Below, in pieces: positions 1-5,630 of a DNA stretch of 6,934 nucleotides. The first letter of the stretch is position 1. Each line of letters opens with the position of its first letter. The stretch comes from Parafannyhessea sp902761955 (GTDB lineage: Bacteria; Actinomycetota; Coriobacteriia; Coriobacteriales; Atopobiaceae): the NCBI GenBank assembly GCA_902761955.1, contig CACWMM010000074.1:1-6934 (forward strand). Reading direction: 5' to 3'. Made by a program: the position numbers and the translations under genes. The notes below the pieces were generated by a model. The model saw only the letters and a program-made list of their open reading frames with translations. It was not told where the DNA came from and did not search any database.

Positions 1-395
1 GGATCGACATGCGGCTTGTGCCGCCCTATGACACGGCCTGGGCGCGAGGCCTTGTGGAGCAGGCGATCGCGCGCGCGGAGGAAAGCGTGCCCGGCGTGCG
101 CGGCAGCTATCGCGTGACGGGCGACCGGCCCGCCATCGAGCCGAACCCGGACTCCGAGCTGCTGGCCGCCCTGCGCGACGCCGCACGCGGCGAGGGGTAC
201 GACGTGGGGACCGGTACGTTCACGGGCTACACGGACACCGCGGTCGTCGCGGGCATCTGCCACAACCGCGAGTGCCTTTCGTACGGGCCGGGCAGCCTGG
301 AGGTTGCCCACAAGCCGAACGAGCACGTTCCCGTGGCGGACCTCGTGCGCGTGCGCGCCGTGCTTTCGCGCCTGGCGCGCGGCGTGGTTGGGTAG
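1..395 (+). CDS. M20-family metallopeptidase/deacylase, C-terminal part (5' end outside window)
   Basis: The frame is open from the left edge, so the gene begins before the window; 130 residues are visible up to TAG at 393-395. The visible part starts in the lid/dimerisation domain (IDMRLVPPYDTAW, a typical M20 strand) and returns to the catalytic domain. There the segment GYTDTAVVAG and the motif SYGPGSLEVAHKPNEHVP are diagnostic. The His of the AHKPNE segment (residue 101 counted from the ATG at 9) aligns with the last zinc-ligand histidine of the DapE/ArgE/CPG2 group. Family members are zinc enzymes that remove acyl groups or cleave peptides: succinyl-diaminopimelate desuccinylase, acetylornithine deacetylase or a dipeptidase. 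The visible part cannot tell these apart, and the other metal ligands lie outside. The ATG at 9 is internal, not the start. It converges on the ABC operon. Confidence 0.85.
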   Translation, partial: IDMRLVPPYDTAWARGLVEQAIARAEESVPGVRGSYRVTGDRPAIEPNPDSELLAALRDAARGEGYDVGTGTFTGYTDTAVVAGICHNRECLSYGPGSLEVAHKPNEHVPVADLVRVRAVLSRLARGVVG

Positions 396-463
396 TGCGG
401 GCCCGCTGCGGGACGGGGCGCCGCGTGGGGCCACCTTTTGGGCCTCGCGTGGGCGCATGAATG

Positions 464-513
464 GGCCCGAACGTCAAACACTCATTTTGTTGTTGACGTT
501 CGGGCCGTGTTTT
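464..513 (+). terminator. Possible intrinsic terminator of the M20 gene, formed by the repeat's left hairpin
   Basis: Positions 464-477 and 493-506 are perfect 14-bp inverted arms (GGCCCGAACGTCAA and its complement) around a 15-nt loop. They are followed by GTGTTTTC, whose T run is 510-513. The hairpin starts 69 bp after the peptidase stop codon. The stem is strong but the T tract is short, so termination is plausible rather than clear. In the other direction no T tract follows, so it is unlikely to end the leftward ABC transcript by the same mechanism. Confidence 0.35.
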
Positions 514-557
514 CGCAGGTCGCGGAAATATGTCGAAAATATGTTCTACGTTCGCGG
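468..557 (+). repeat. Dispersed intergenic palindromic repeat, copy 1
   Basis: This 90-bp segment aligns without gaps to 5082-5171, matching at about 69 of 90 positions; the last 20 bases or so are identical (AATATGTTCTACGTTCGCGG). Each copy carries three arms with the core GAACGT or its complement: left at 468, middle near 495-503, right near 548-554. In this copy the left and middle arms are exactly complementary (14 bp, 464-477 with 493-506), while the right arm pairs with the left only over a short core. It lies between the convergent ends of the peptidase and the ABC operon and has no coding signs. It fits the REP/BIME or MITE-like class of intergenic palindromic elements, but I do not recognise a named family. 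Confidence 0.8.
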
Positions 558-621
558 GTTGGCGCGGGCTCATCGCAGGGTTGGCGCGGGCGCCGGGTCG
601 CGCGGTGGGCGCCGGGTCGCG
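556..621. repeat. Two overlapping GC-rich direct-repeat pairs
   Basis: The 13-mer GGGTTGGCGCGGG occurs at 556-568 and 578-590. The 15-mer GGGCGCCGGGTCGCG occurs at 588-602 and 607-621. Both pairs lie between repeat copy 1 and the end of the ABC operon (stop codon at 625-627). They look like local duplications by slippage. No hairpin with a T tract for the leftward operon transcript is visible here. Confidence 0.7.
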
Positions 622-624
622 GGC

Positions 625-2535
625 CTACGCGACCTCCTCGAACTGCGACTGGTACAGCTGGGCGTAGAACCCGCCCTTGGCCAGCAGCTCGTCGTGCGTG
701 CCCTTCTCGACTATGTCGCCGTCGCGCAGCACCAGGATGGCGTCCGCATGCTTGATGGTCGACAGCCGGTGGGCGATCACGAAGCTGGTGCGGCCGGCCA
801 TGAGCTTGTCCATGGCGCGCTGGATGCGCCACTCCGTGCGCGTGTCGACGTTGGACGTGGCCTCGTCCAGGATGAGGATCGGGCGGTTGGCCAGCACGGC
901 GCGTGCGATGGTCAGGAGCTGGCGCTGGCCCTGGCTCACGTTCGTGGCGCCCTCGTCCAGCTGGAAGTCGTAGCCGCCGGGCAGCGTCTTGATGAAGTGC
1001 TCGCAGTGCGCGTAGCGCGCGGCGGCCTCCACCTCCTCGTCCGTGGCGTCGAGCCGGCCGAAGCGGATGTTCTCGCGAATCGTGCCCTTGAAGAGCCATG
1101 CGTCCTGCAGGACCATGGCGAAGTTCTGGCGCAGGTCCTCGCGCTCCACGTCGCGTACGTCGTGGTCGTCCACAAAGAGCGTACCCGCGTCCACGTCGTA
1201 GAAGCGCAGCAGGAGCTTCATGAGCGTGGTCTTTCCGGCGCCCGTTGGGCCGACGATCGCCACCGTGCGGCCGGCGCGCACGTCCGCCGTGAAGTCGTGG
1301 ATGATCGTCTTGTCGGGCAGGTAGCCAAACGAGACGTGGTCGAAGTCCACGGCGCCCTTCGCCCGGCCGATGGCCTCGGCGGGCTTGCCCGTGGCGGGGT
1401 CGATCGCGGCGGTCTCTTCCTCCTCGGGCGCCTCGAGGAACTCGAACACGCGCTCCGCGCACGCCGCCATCTGCTGCAGCACGTTTGACACAGTCGCAAG
1501 CTGCGTGATGGGCTGAGTAAAGTTCTTAACGTATTGGATGAATGACTGAATGTCGCCTGGCTGGATCGCGCCGGTCACGGCAAGGCCCGCACCCACCACG
1601 ACGACGCCGACGTAGCCCATGTTGCCCACGAGGTTCATGAGCGGCTGCATGAGGCCGGAGAGGAACTGGCTCTTCCACGCGCTCTCGTACAGCAGGTCGT
1701 TCTCACGCTCGAAGTGCTCGACGGCGCGCTCGCCGCGGTTGAACGCCTGGATGACCACCTGGCCGGAGAAGTCCTCCTCGACGCGGCCGTTCACTGCGCC
1801 AAGCTGCTGTTGCTGCAGGCGGAAGTAGCGCTGCGACCTCTTGATGAGCACGCCCAGAACCAGCGCGGACACCGGCAGCGTCACGAACGTCACGCCCGCG
1901 AGCGGAAGCGAGATCGAGATCATCATAACCGCGACGCCCACGACCTGCGTGATGGAGGTCACCAGCTGGATGAGGCCCTGGTTGAGCGACTGGCTCAGCG
2001 TGTCCACGTCGTTCGTCATGCGCGAGAGCACGTCGCCCTTCGACATGGTGCCGCCGTCGAAGTACGAGAGCGGCACGCGCGCGATCTTCTGCGCGATTTG
2101 CCCGCGCATGCGGTACACGATCTTCTGCGTGACGCCGGTCATAATCCAGCTCTGCGCGCCCGACGCCGCGGCACTCGCCAGGTATATGCATAACAGATCA
2201 ATAAGTATGCGACTTATCTTGCCAAAGTCGATGCTGCCGGTGCCGGCAGCGGCCGCCTGCGCGCCGCGGATGACCTCCGTCGTGGCGCTGCCAAGGACCT
2301 TCGGTCCCACGACCGAGAAGAGCACGCTCGCCATCGCAAGCGCCACCGCGACGATGAGCCCCACGCGATAGGGGCCCATGTAGTGCAGGAGCTTGCGAAC
2401 GGTGCCACCAAGGTCCTTGGGCTTCTCGCCCGGCGCCATGCGGCCTCCCGGACCGTGGCCGTGCGGGCCCGCGGGACGGCCCGTGGGACGGCCGGCCTGC
2501 CCCGCGCCCTGCTCGCGCAACGTGTGCTCCGCCAT
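625..2535 (-). CDS. ABC exporter half-transporter, catalytically complete subunit (TM288/BmrD-like)
   Basis: This 636-residue protein has an N-terminal transmembrane domain fused to a nucleotide-binding domain, the usual length for an ABC half-exporter. Residues 1-40 are a Gly/Pro/His-rich tail. The membrane domain covers about 55-345 and includes the coupling segment VPLSYFDGGTMSKGDVLSRMTNDVD. The ATPase domain shows Walker A GPTGAGKTT (429-437), Q-loop Gln477, Walker B ILILDE (553-558) with catalytic Glu558, and H-loop His589. Its signature is VSQGQ (533-537) instead of LSGGQ. This is the pattern of the TM288/BmrD-type partner in heterodimeric exporters. It probably pairs with the gene upstream to export drugs, lipids or peptides across the cytoplasmic membrane; the substrate cannot be read from the sequence. 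The ATG lies 2 bp after the upstream stop, with a Shine-Dalgarno site overlapping that stop. AT-rich, rare-codon patches occur at 1494-1560 and 2181-2222. Confidence 0.93.
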   Translation of the reverse strand: MAEHTLREQGAGQAGRPTGRPAGPHGHGPGGRMAPGEKPKDLGGTVRKLLHYMGPYRVGLIVAVALAMASVLFSVVGPKVLGSATTEVIRGAQAAAAGTGSIDFGKISRILIDLLCIYLASAAASGAQSWIMTGVTQKIVYRMRGQIAQKIARVPLSYFDGGTMSKGDVLSRMTNDVDTLSQSLNQGLIQLVTSITQVVGVAVMMISISLPLAGVTFVTLPVSALVLGVLIKRSQRYFRLQQQQLGAVNGRVEEDFSGQVVIQAFNRGERAVEHFERENDLLYESAWKSQFLSGLMQPLMNLVGNMGYVGVVVVGAGLAVTGAIQPGDIQSFIQYVKNFTQPITQLATVSNVLQQMAACAERVFEFLEAPEEEETAAIDPATGKPAEAIGRAKGAVDFDHVSFGYLPDKTIIHDFTADVRAGRTVAIVGPTGAGKTTLMKLLLRFYDVDAGTLFVDDHDVRDVEREDLRQNFAMVLQDAWLFKGTIRENIRFGRLDATDEEVEAAARYAHCEHFIKTLPGGYDFQLDEGATNVSQGQRQLLTIARAVLANRPILILDEATSNVDTRTEWRIQRAMDKLMAGRTSFVIAHRLSTIKHADAILVLRDGDIVEKGTHDELLAKGGFYAQLYQSQFEEVA

Positions 2536-2537
2536 GG

Positions 2538-4316
2538 CTACTCACCCTCCTTCAGGCCAAGCTCGCTTGCGCTGAGCTGGCTCTTCGCGATCTCGAGGTA
2601 CTCGGGGCAGCTGCGCAGCAGCTCCTCGTGCGTGCCCTGCCCCACGACGCAGCCCTCGTCCAGCACGACGATCTGGTCCGCGCCCATGACGGTCGCGACG
2701 CGCTGCGCCACCACCAGCACGGCGGTGTCCGCGCACTCGCGCGCCAGCGCCTGGCGCAGCCGCGCGTCCGTGGCGTAGTCCAGCGCGGAGAACGAGTCGT
2801 CCAACACCAGCACCTCCGGGCGCATCGCGAGCGCGCGAGCGATGGCCAGGCGCTGGCGCTGCCCGCCGGACACGTTCGTGCCGCCCTGCGCGATCGGCGC
2901 GTCCAGACCGCCGTCCTTCCGCGAGACGAGCTCGGACGCCTGGGCCACCTCCACCGCGCGGAGCAGGTCCTTCTCGCCCGTGGCGCCAGGCGCGTCCGTG
3001 CCCGACGCGTCCGTACCGAACGCGACGTTGCTGCGGATGCTGCCCGAGAACAGGAAGCCCTGCTGCGGCACGTAGCCCACGCGGGAGCGCAGGTCGGCCA
3101 GCGACATCTGCCGCGTGTCCACGCCGTCGAGCGTGACGGTGCCGGACGTGGGGTCGTACAGGCGCGGCGCAAGCTGCACCAGCGTGGACTTGCCGGAACC
3201 TGTTGAGCCCACGATCGCAGTTATCTTGCCGGGCGCGGTCGCAAAGCTCACGTCGCTCACGACGTCGCCCTCCGCGTCCGGGTAGCGAAATCCCACGTGG
3301 TCGAAGACCAGGCGTCCGCGCGGCGCGTCCGCGGCCGGCGCCACGGGATGCTTCGGCTCGCGCACGGCGGGCTCCACGGCAAGCACCTCCTGCACGCGCC
3401 CCACGGAAACCTCCGCGCGCGGCAGGATCACGGCCACCATCGACACGATGAGGAAGCTCATCACGATCATCATTGCGTAGCTGATGAACGCCATCATGTC
3501 GCCGACGCGCATCGCGCCCGCCGCCACGCCGCGCGAGCCAAACCACACGATGGCAACGGTTGCAATATTCATGACCAGCATCATGAGCGGCATCATGAGC
3601 GTCATCGCGCGGTTCACAAACAGCTGCGCGTCGCGCAGGTCACCGGACGCCTCGTCGAAGCGCTCGAGCTCGTGGTCCTGCCGCCCGAACGCGCGGATGG
3701 TCATGAGGCCGTCCAGCATCTCGCGCGCCACCAGGTTCACGCGGTCCACCAGCGACTGCATCACCTTGAAGCGCGGCATCGTGAGTGAGAATAGCACGGC
3801 CACCACACCAAGCACCGCCAGAAGCGCAGCACCCACGATCCAGGCGAGCCCGCCGCCCATGGTCATGACCTGCACCACGGCGACCACGCCCATGACCGGC
3901 GCAAACATGACCATGCGCAGCATGATCGCCACCATGTTCTGGATCTGCTGCACGTCGTTGGTGCAGCGCGTGATGAGCGACGACTGTGAGAACCGGTTGA
4001 CCTCCGCGGGCGAGAAGGACATCACCTTTGCAAATACCTTGCGGCGAAGATCACGCGCCACCGCCGCCGCGACGCGTGATGCGATGAGGCCCGAGAGCGT
4101 TGCCGCCGCGAGCGACCCCACGCAGAAGCCAAACATCACGAGCGCCATGTGTCCCAGGTAGGCGGCGTTTCCGGCCTGCGCGCCCACGACGCCCACGTTC
4201 ACGATGTCGGACATGTAGCGCGGCAGCGAAAGCTCGCACAACGCTTGCACCAGCAGCAGCGCGAACACGGCCACGACCTCGCCCACATGACCGCGAAGCA
4301 GCCTAGCAAGCCTCAT
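2538..4316 (-). CDS. ABC exporter half-transporter, degenerate-site subunit (TM287/BmrC-like)
   Basis: From the ATG at 4316 the protein has 592 residues: membrane domain about 10-300, ATPase domain about 335-580. Visible motifs are Walker A GSTGSGKST (370-378), Q-loop Gln418, intact signature VSGGQ (482-486) and Walker B VLVLDD (502-507). Asp507 stands where the catalytic Glu should be, and the H-loop reads VAQRV, with Gln538 for His. This is the known degenerate-site subunit of heterodimeric exporters (TM287, BmrC type). With the VSQGQ signature of the downstream gene it would form the non-hydrolysing site, while its own intact signature completes the active site on the partner. The frame stays open to 4403, but ATG 4316 is preferred: it begins the family-like MRLARLLRGH sequence and follows a GGAGGGGGGTGA site. 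The start overlaps the regulator's end by 14 bp. An Ala/Gly/Thr/Asp-rich insert (437-448) in the ATPase domain is DNA-repetitive. Confidence 0.93.
   Translation of the reverse strand: MRLARLLRGHVGEVVAVFALLLVQALCELSLPRYMSDIVNVGVVGAQAGNAAYLGHMALVMFGFCVGSLAAATLSGLIASRVAAAVARDLRRKVFAKVMSFSPAEVNRFSQSSLITRCTNDVQQIQNMVAIMLRMVMFAPVMGVVAVVQVMTMGGGLAWIVGAALLAVLGVVAVLFSLTMPRFKVMQSLVDRVNLVAREMLDGLMTIRAFGRQDHELERFDEASGDLRDAQLFVNRAMTLMMPLMMLVMNIATVAIVWFGSRGVAAGAMRVGDMMAFISYAMMIVMSFLIVSMVAVILPRAEVSVGRVQEVLAVEPAVREPKHPVAPAADAPRGRLVFDHVGFRYPDAEGDVVSDVSFATAPGKITAIVGSTGSGKSTLVQLAPRLYDPTSGTVTLDGVDTRQMSLADLRSRVGYVPQQGFLFSGSIRSNVAFGTDASGTDAPGATGEKDLLRAVEVAQASELVSRKDGGLDAPIAQGGTNVSGGQRQRLAIARALAMRPEVLVLDDSFSALDYATDARLRQALARECADTAVLVVAQRVATVMGADQIVVLDEGCVVGQGTHEELLRSCPEYLEIAKSQLSASELGLKEGE
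2542..2552 (-). promoter_or_regulatory. Shine-Dalgarno site of the downstream ABC gene
   Basis: On the minus strand AAGGAGGGTGA precedes the ATG at 2535. It lies within the last codons of the upstream ABC gene, whose TAG stop (2538-2540) sits between it and the start. Ribosomes ending the first subunit finish on the start region of the second, which fits coupled, near equimolar synthesis of a heterodimer. Confidence 0.75.
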
Positions 4317-4920
4317 GGGCGTCACCCCCCTCCGACGCGCCGGGTTCGGCACCCGCGGCTGCGGGAACCTCACCCTCGGACGCGTCGTGCAAGACATCTG
4401 CAAGCTTCCCGAGTATGCGCACGAGCTCGCGCGAGTCCTTCTCGCCCAGCTGGCGCAGCAGCCCCGCGGTGAAGCGCGTCACGCCGTCGAAGTACGAGCG
4501 GAGCTCCGCATCGCCCGCGTCCGTCATCCGCACGATCGTGCGCCGGCGGTCCGCCTCGCTCGGCGTGCGCGTGACCAGGCCGTCCGCCTCGAGCTGGTTC
4601 AGCGTCTGCGCCATGCGCGCCGACGTCACGTGGCACGCGCGCGCCAGCTCGCCGGCGGTCAGCGCAGCGTCCGAGTGGTGCAGCACGTGCAGCACGCCCA
4701 CGCGGCCGCGGCCGTCCCAGCGGCGCATCGTGCCTTTGCCATACATCCGCAACCTGCGGGTTTGCGTCATTAAGTCGTGCGCGAGCGCGGACCACTCCCC
4801 GCCCGGCGCCTCGTGCAAGCCGGCGGCGCACTCGGCGGCCTCCGCGACCCGCTCCGCGTCACGTCCCGCGGCTCGCCCTGTGGCTCGCCCTGTGGGGCAC
4901 GAGTTCCTCTGCTCCTCCAA
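4303..4920 (-). CDS. MarR-family transcriptional regulator, TTG start
   Basis: This 205-residue protein has a winged-helix domain at about 74-145. The segment LTAGELARACHVTSARMAQTLNQLEADGLVTRTPSEADRRRTIVRMTDAG contains the recognition helix (about 99-113) and the D-x-R-R wing typical of MarR proteins. A long helix pair (about 150-180) would serve dimerisation. The TTG at 4918-4920 is preferred: AAGGA lies 4 nt upstream, no other in-frame start exists between it and the upstream stop, and the next Met (51) would cut into helix 1. Residues 1-40 are a low-complexity Gly/Arg/Ala tail with a 12-bp tandem duplication (4870-4893, TGRA twice). The gene overlaps the first ABC gene by 14 bp. MarR proteins usually repress their own operon and are released by small phenolic or other ligands, so control of the adjacent exporter is likely. 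The C-terminal tail after 180 is acidic, Ala/Gly-rich and probably disordered. Confidence 0.9.
   Translation of the reverse strand: MEEQRNSCPTGRATGRAAGRDAERVAEAAECAAGLHEAPGGEWSALAHDLMTQTRRLRMYGKGTMRRWDGRGRVGVLHVLHHSDAALTAGELARACHVTSARMAQTLNQLEADGLVTRTPSEADRRRTIVRMTDAGDAELRSYFDGVTRFTAGLLRQLGEKDSRELVRILGKLADVLHDASEGEVPAAAGAEPGASEGGDAHEAC
4870..4893. repeat. 12-bp in-frame tandem duplication in the regulator gene
   Basis: GGCTCGCCCTGT occurs twice in direct succession at 4870-4881 and 4882-4893. As the unit is four codons long, it duplicates a Gly-Arg-Ala-Thr-type tetrapeptide in the N-terminal tail and keeps the frame. A similar 12-bp step (GGGACGGCC at 2473 and 2485) lies in the tail of the downstream ABC gene. 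Confidence 0.8.
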
Positions 4921-4934
4921 GGATTCCTTCTTTG

Positions 4935-4947
4935 CTAATGCCCTTAG
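4935..4947. promoter_or_regulatory. Candidate MarR operator, downstream site
   Basis: CTAATGCCCTTAG is an inverted repeat (CTAA, 5-bp spacer, TTAG) in the 5' leader of the regulator gene, 15 bp from its TTG start. MarR-type operators are short palindromes of this size near the promoter. A related site lies 52 bp away at 4987-4999. This rests on symmetry and position only. Confidence 0.35.
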
Positions 4948-4981
4948 CTAACGGAGATGAGCATGCCCCATCGCCACTACA

Positions 4982-5010
4982 TTTATCTAATGGGACTAGC
5001 TTTTTGCCAG
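4982..5010 (-). promoter_or_regulatory. Candidate promoter of the MarR-ABC operon, with embedded operator-like site
   Basis: On the minus strand a -35-like CTGGCA (5005-5010) and a -10-like GATAAA (4982-4987) are separated by 17 bp. Each matches four of six consensus bases. The spacer and the adjoining base contain CTAGTCCCATTAG (4987-4999), which shares 9 of 13 positions with the palindrome at 4935-4947. Transcription would start about 50 nt before the regulator's TTG. A repressor bound across the spacer would block RNA polymerase. The boxes are only moderate and this is the most AT-rich part of the upstream region, so chance is possible. Confidence 0.35.
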
Positions 5011-5020
5011 ATTCACGCCG

Positions 5021-5035
5021 CGCACATATTGTGCG
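5021..5035. other. Small perfect hairpin in the operon's upstream region
   Basis: CGCACA (5021-5026) and TGTGCG (5030-5035) are complementary around a 3-nt loop (TAT). No T tract follows on either side, so it does not look like a terminator. It could be a protein site or chance. The rest of 4921-5078 shows no gene in either direction. Confidence 0.3.
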
Positions 5036-5078
5036 GGCGAACGGGCGCGCAAACCACGCCCCACAACCATGCCCCGTA

Positions 5079-5171
5079 CCGCGAACGTAGAACATCGAAG
5101 CTAATGTTGACGTTCGGCCCGCGTTTGCCCAGTTGGCAAAAATGTGTAGGAAATATGTTCTACGTTCGCGG
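5079..5171 (+). repeat. Dispersed intergenic palindromic repeat, copy 2, with 17-bp terminal inverted repeats
   Basis: The element is bounded by exact 17-bp inverted repeats, CCGCGAACGTAGAACAT (5079-5095) and its complement (5155-5171). Its 90-bp core (5082-5171) aligns without gaps to copy 1 at 468-557, in the same orientation, at about 77 percent by eye. In this copy the left arm is exactly complementary to the right arm, and pairs with the middle arm (about 5104-5116) only with a bulge or mismatch. In copy 1 the middle arm is the perfect partner. The element lies between the MarR operon's upstream region and a truncated hydrolase gene, ending about 30 bp before recognisable hydrolase sequence. 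It encodes no protein. It resembles a MITE or REP-type element. Confidence 0.82.
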
Positions 5172-5201
5172 CAGCGACGCGTCTGCTGAAGGCACACATG
5201 A

Positions 5202-5597
5202 CACGCGCGCGATGCAGGCGGCGCATATCGCAAGTGGGGACGCCGCGACTTTACGCCCGTGGGCGACGCCGCCGCACGGGTCCTGCCCCTGGAGCAGAGT
5301 CGGGGCTTCCTGGCCAGCTGCGGCGTCGACGGAGGGGCGCTCTCGACCCAGGGGCACAGCCCGGACTCGGTCTCGGTCGTGCTGGACTCCGGCGATGTGT
5401 TCGTAGGCGACCTCTGCCCCAGCGAGCGGGTGGCGCTCTTTCCCGACCCCGCATACAGGCGCAGCTGGGGGACCCTGCTTGAGCACGACACGCGGCGCGT
5501 CCACTTTGCTCACTGGCCGGACAAGGATTTCCAAGGCGCGACGCCTGCCCGAATGCAAACCCCATCTTGCACAAATAGGCGAACAAGGCGAAAATAG
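5202..5597 (+). pseudogene. Metallo-beta-lactamase-fold hydrolase remnant, N-terminus missing
   Basis: The frame is open from just after a TGA at 5199-5201. It reads DAGGAYRKWGRRDFTPVGDAAARVLPLEQSRGFLASCGVDGG, then ALSTQGHSPDSVSVVLDSGDVFVGDL, then HFAHWPD. These are the third, fourth and fifth metal-site regions of the fold: the His of GHS, the Asp of VGD and the His of AHW. The usual TPGHS is TQGHS and the usual AHGP is AHWP. The N-terminal half with the HxHxDH motif is absent, and only about 30 bp separate this sequence from repeat copy 2. A GTG at 5259 could start a 112-residue product, but it would lack most zinc ligands. The 3' end runs into the 19-bp tandem repeats, which supply an Arg/Lys-rich tail unlike the family. 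I read it as a decayed gene; a small functional protein is less likely. Confidence 0.72.
5567..5595 (+). promoter_or_regulatory. Weak candidate promoter overlapping the tandem repeats
   Basis: TTGCAC (5567-5572) and GAAAAT (5590-5595) are 17 bp apart, but the first matches the -35 consensus only in TTG and the second matches -10 at four of six. GAAAAT recurs in the next repeat unit (5609-5614). If the array drives the ATPase gene, a change in unit number would shift these boxes. No better promoter was seen just upstream of the gene. Confidence 0.2.
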
Positions 5598-5630
5598 GCG
5601 AACAAGGCGAAAATAGGCGAACAAGGCGAA
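5572..5630. repeat. 19-bp tandem repeat, three units, directly upstream of the ATPase gene
   Basis: Units lie at 5572-5590, 5591-5609 and 5610-5628. The second and third read AAAATAGGCGAACAAGGCG; the first differs only in its first base. Each unit holds two AGGCGAA heptamers, giving six in all (5577, 5586, 5596, 5605, 5615, 5624) at steps of 9, 10, 9, 10 and 9 bp. A degenerate seventh (AGGCCGA, 5631) follows. The array ends 11 bp before the ATPase ATG, and its last AAAGG (5629-5633) may act as the ribosome binding site. Such arrays can be iteron-like binding sites, slippage-prone spacers, or simple expansions. Confidence 0.9.

Noticed and set aside
396..624. A clear terminator for the leftward ABC operon.
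   Set aside because: The region is full of GC-rich repeats and hairpins, but none is followed by a T tract in the leftward direction.
304..1488. A 394-residue open frame on the plus strand.
   Set aside because: It lies antisense to the ABC gene with its motifs, runs through repeat copy 1, and has the low-complexity Arg/Ala/Val composition typical of shadow frames in GC-rich DNA.
2628..4161. Several long plus-strand open frames opposite the first ABC gene.
   Set aside because: They are opposite a gene with complete ABC exporter motifs, have no ribosome binding sites of note, and show His/Arg/Ala-rich translations without known motifs.
4317..4403. A longer start for the first ABC gene, 29 residues upstream.
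   Set aside because: The added residues are basic and Pro-rich, lie within the regulator gene, and are unlike the family. ATG 4316 has the better ribosome binding site and fits homologous N-termini.
5572..5630. The tandem repeats read as a CRISPR array.
   Set aside because: The units are contiguous 19-mers without variable spacers, and no cas gene is in the window.
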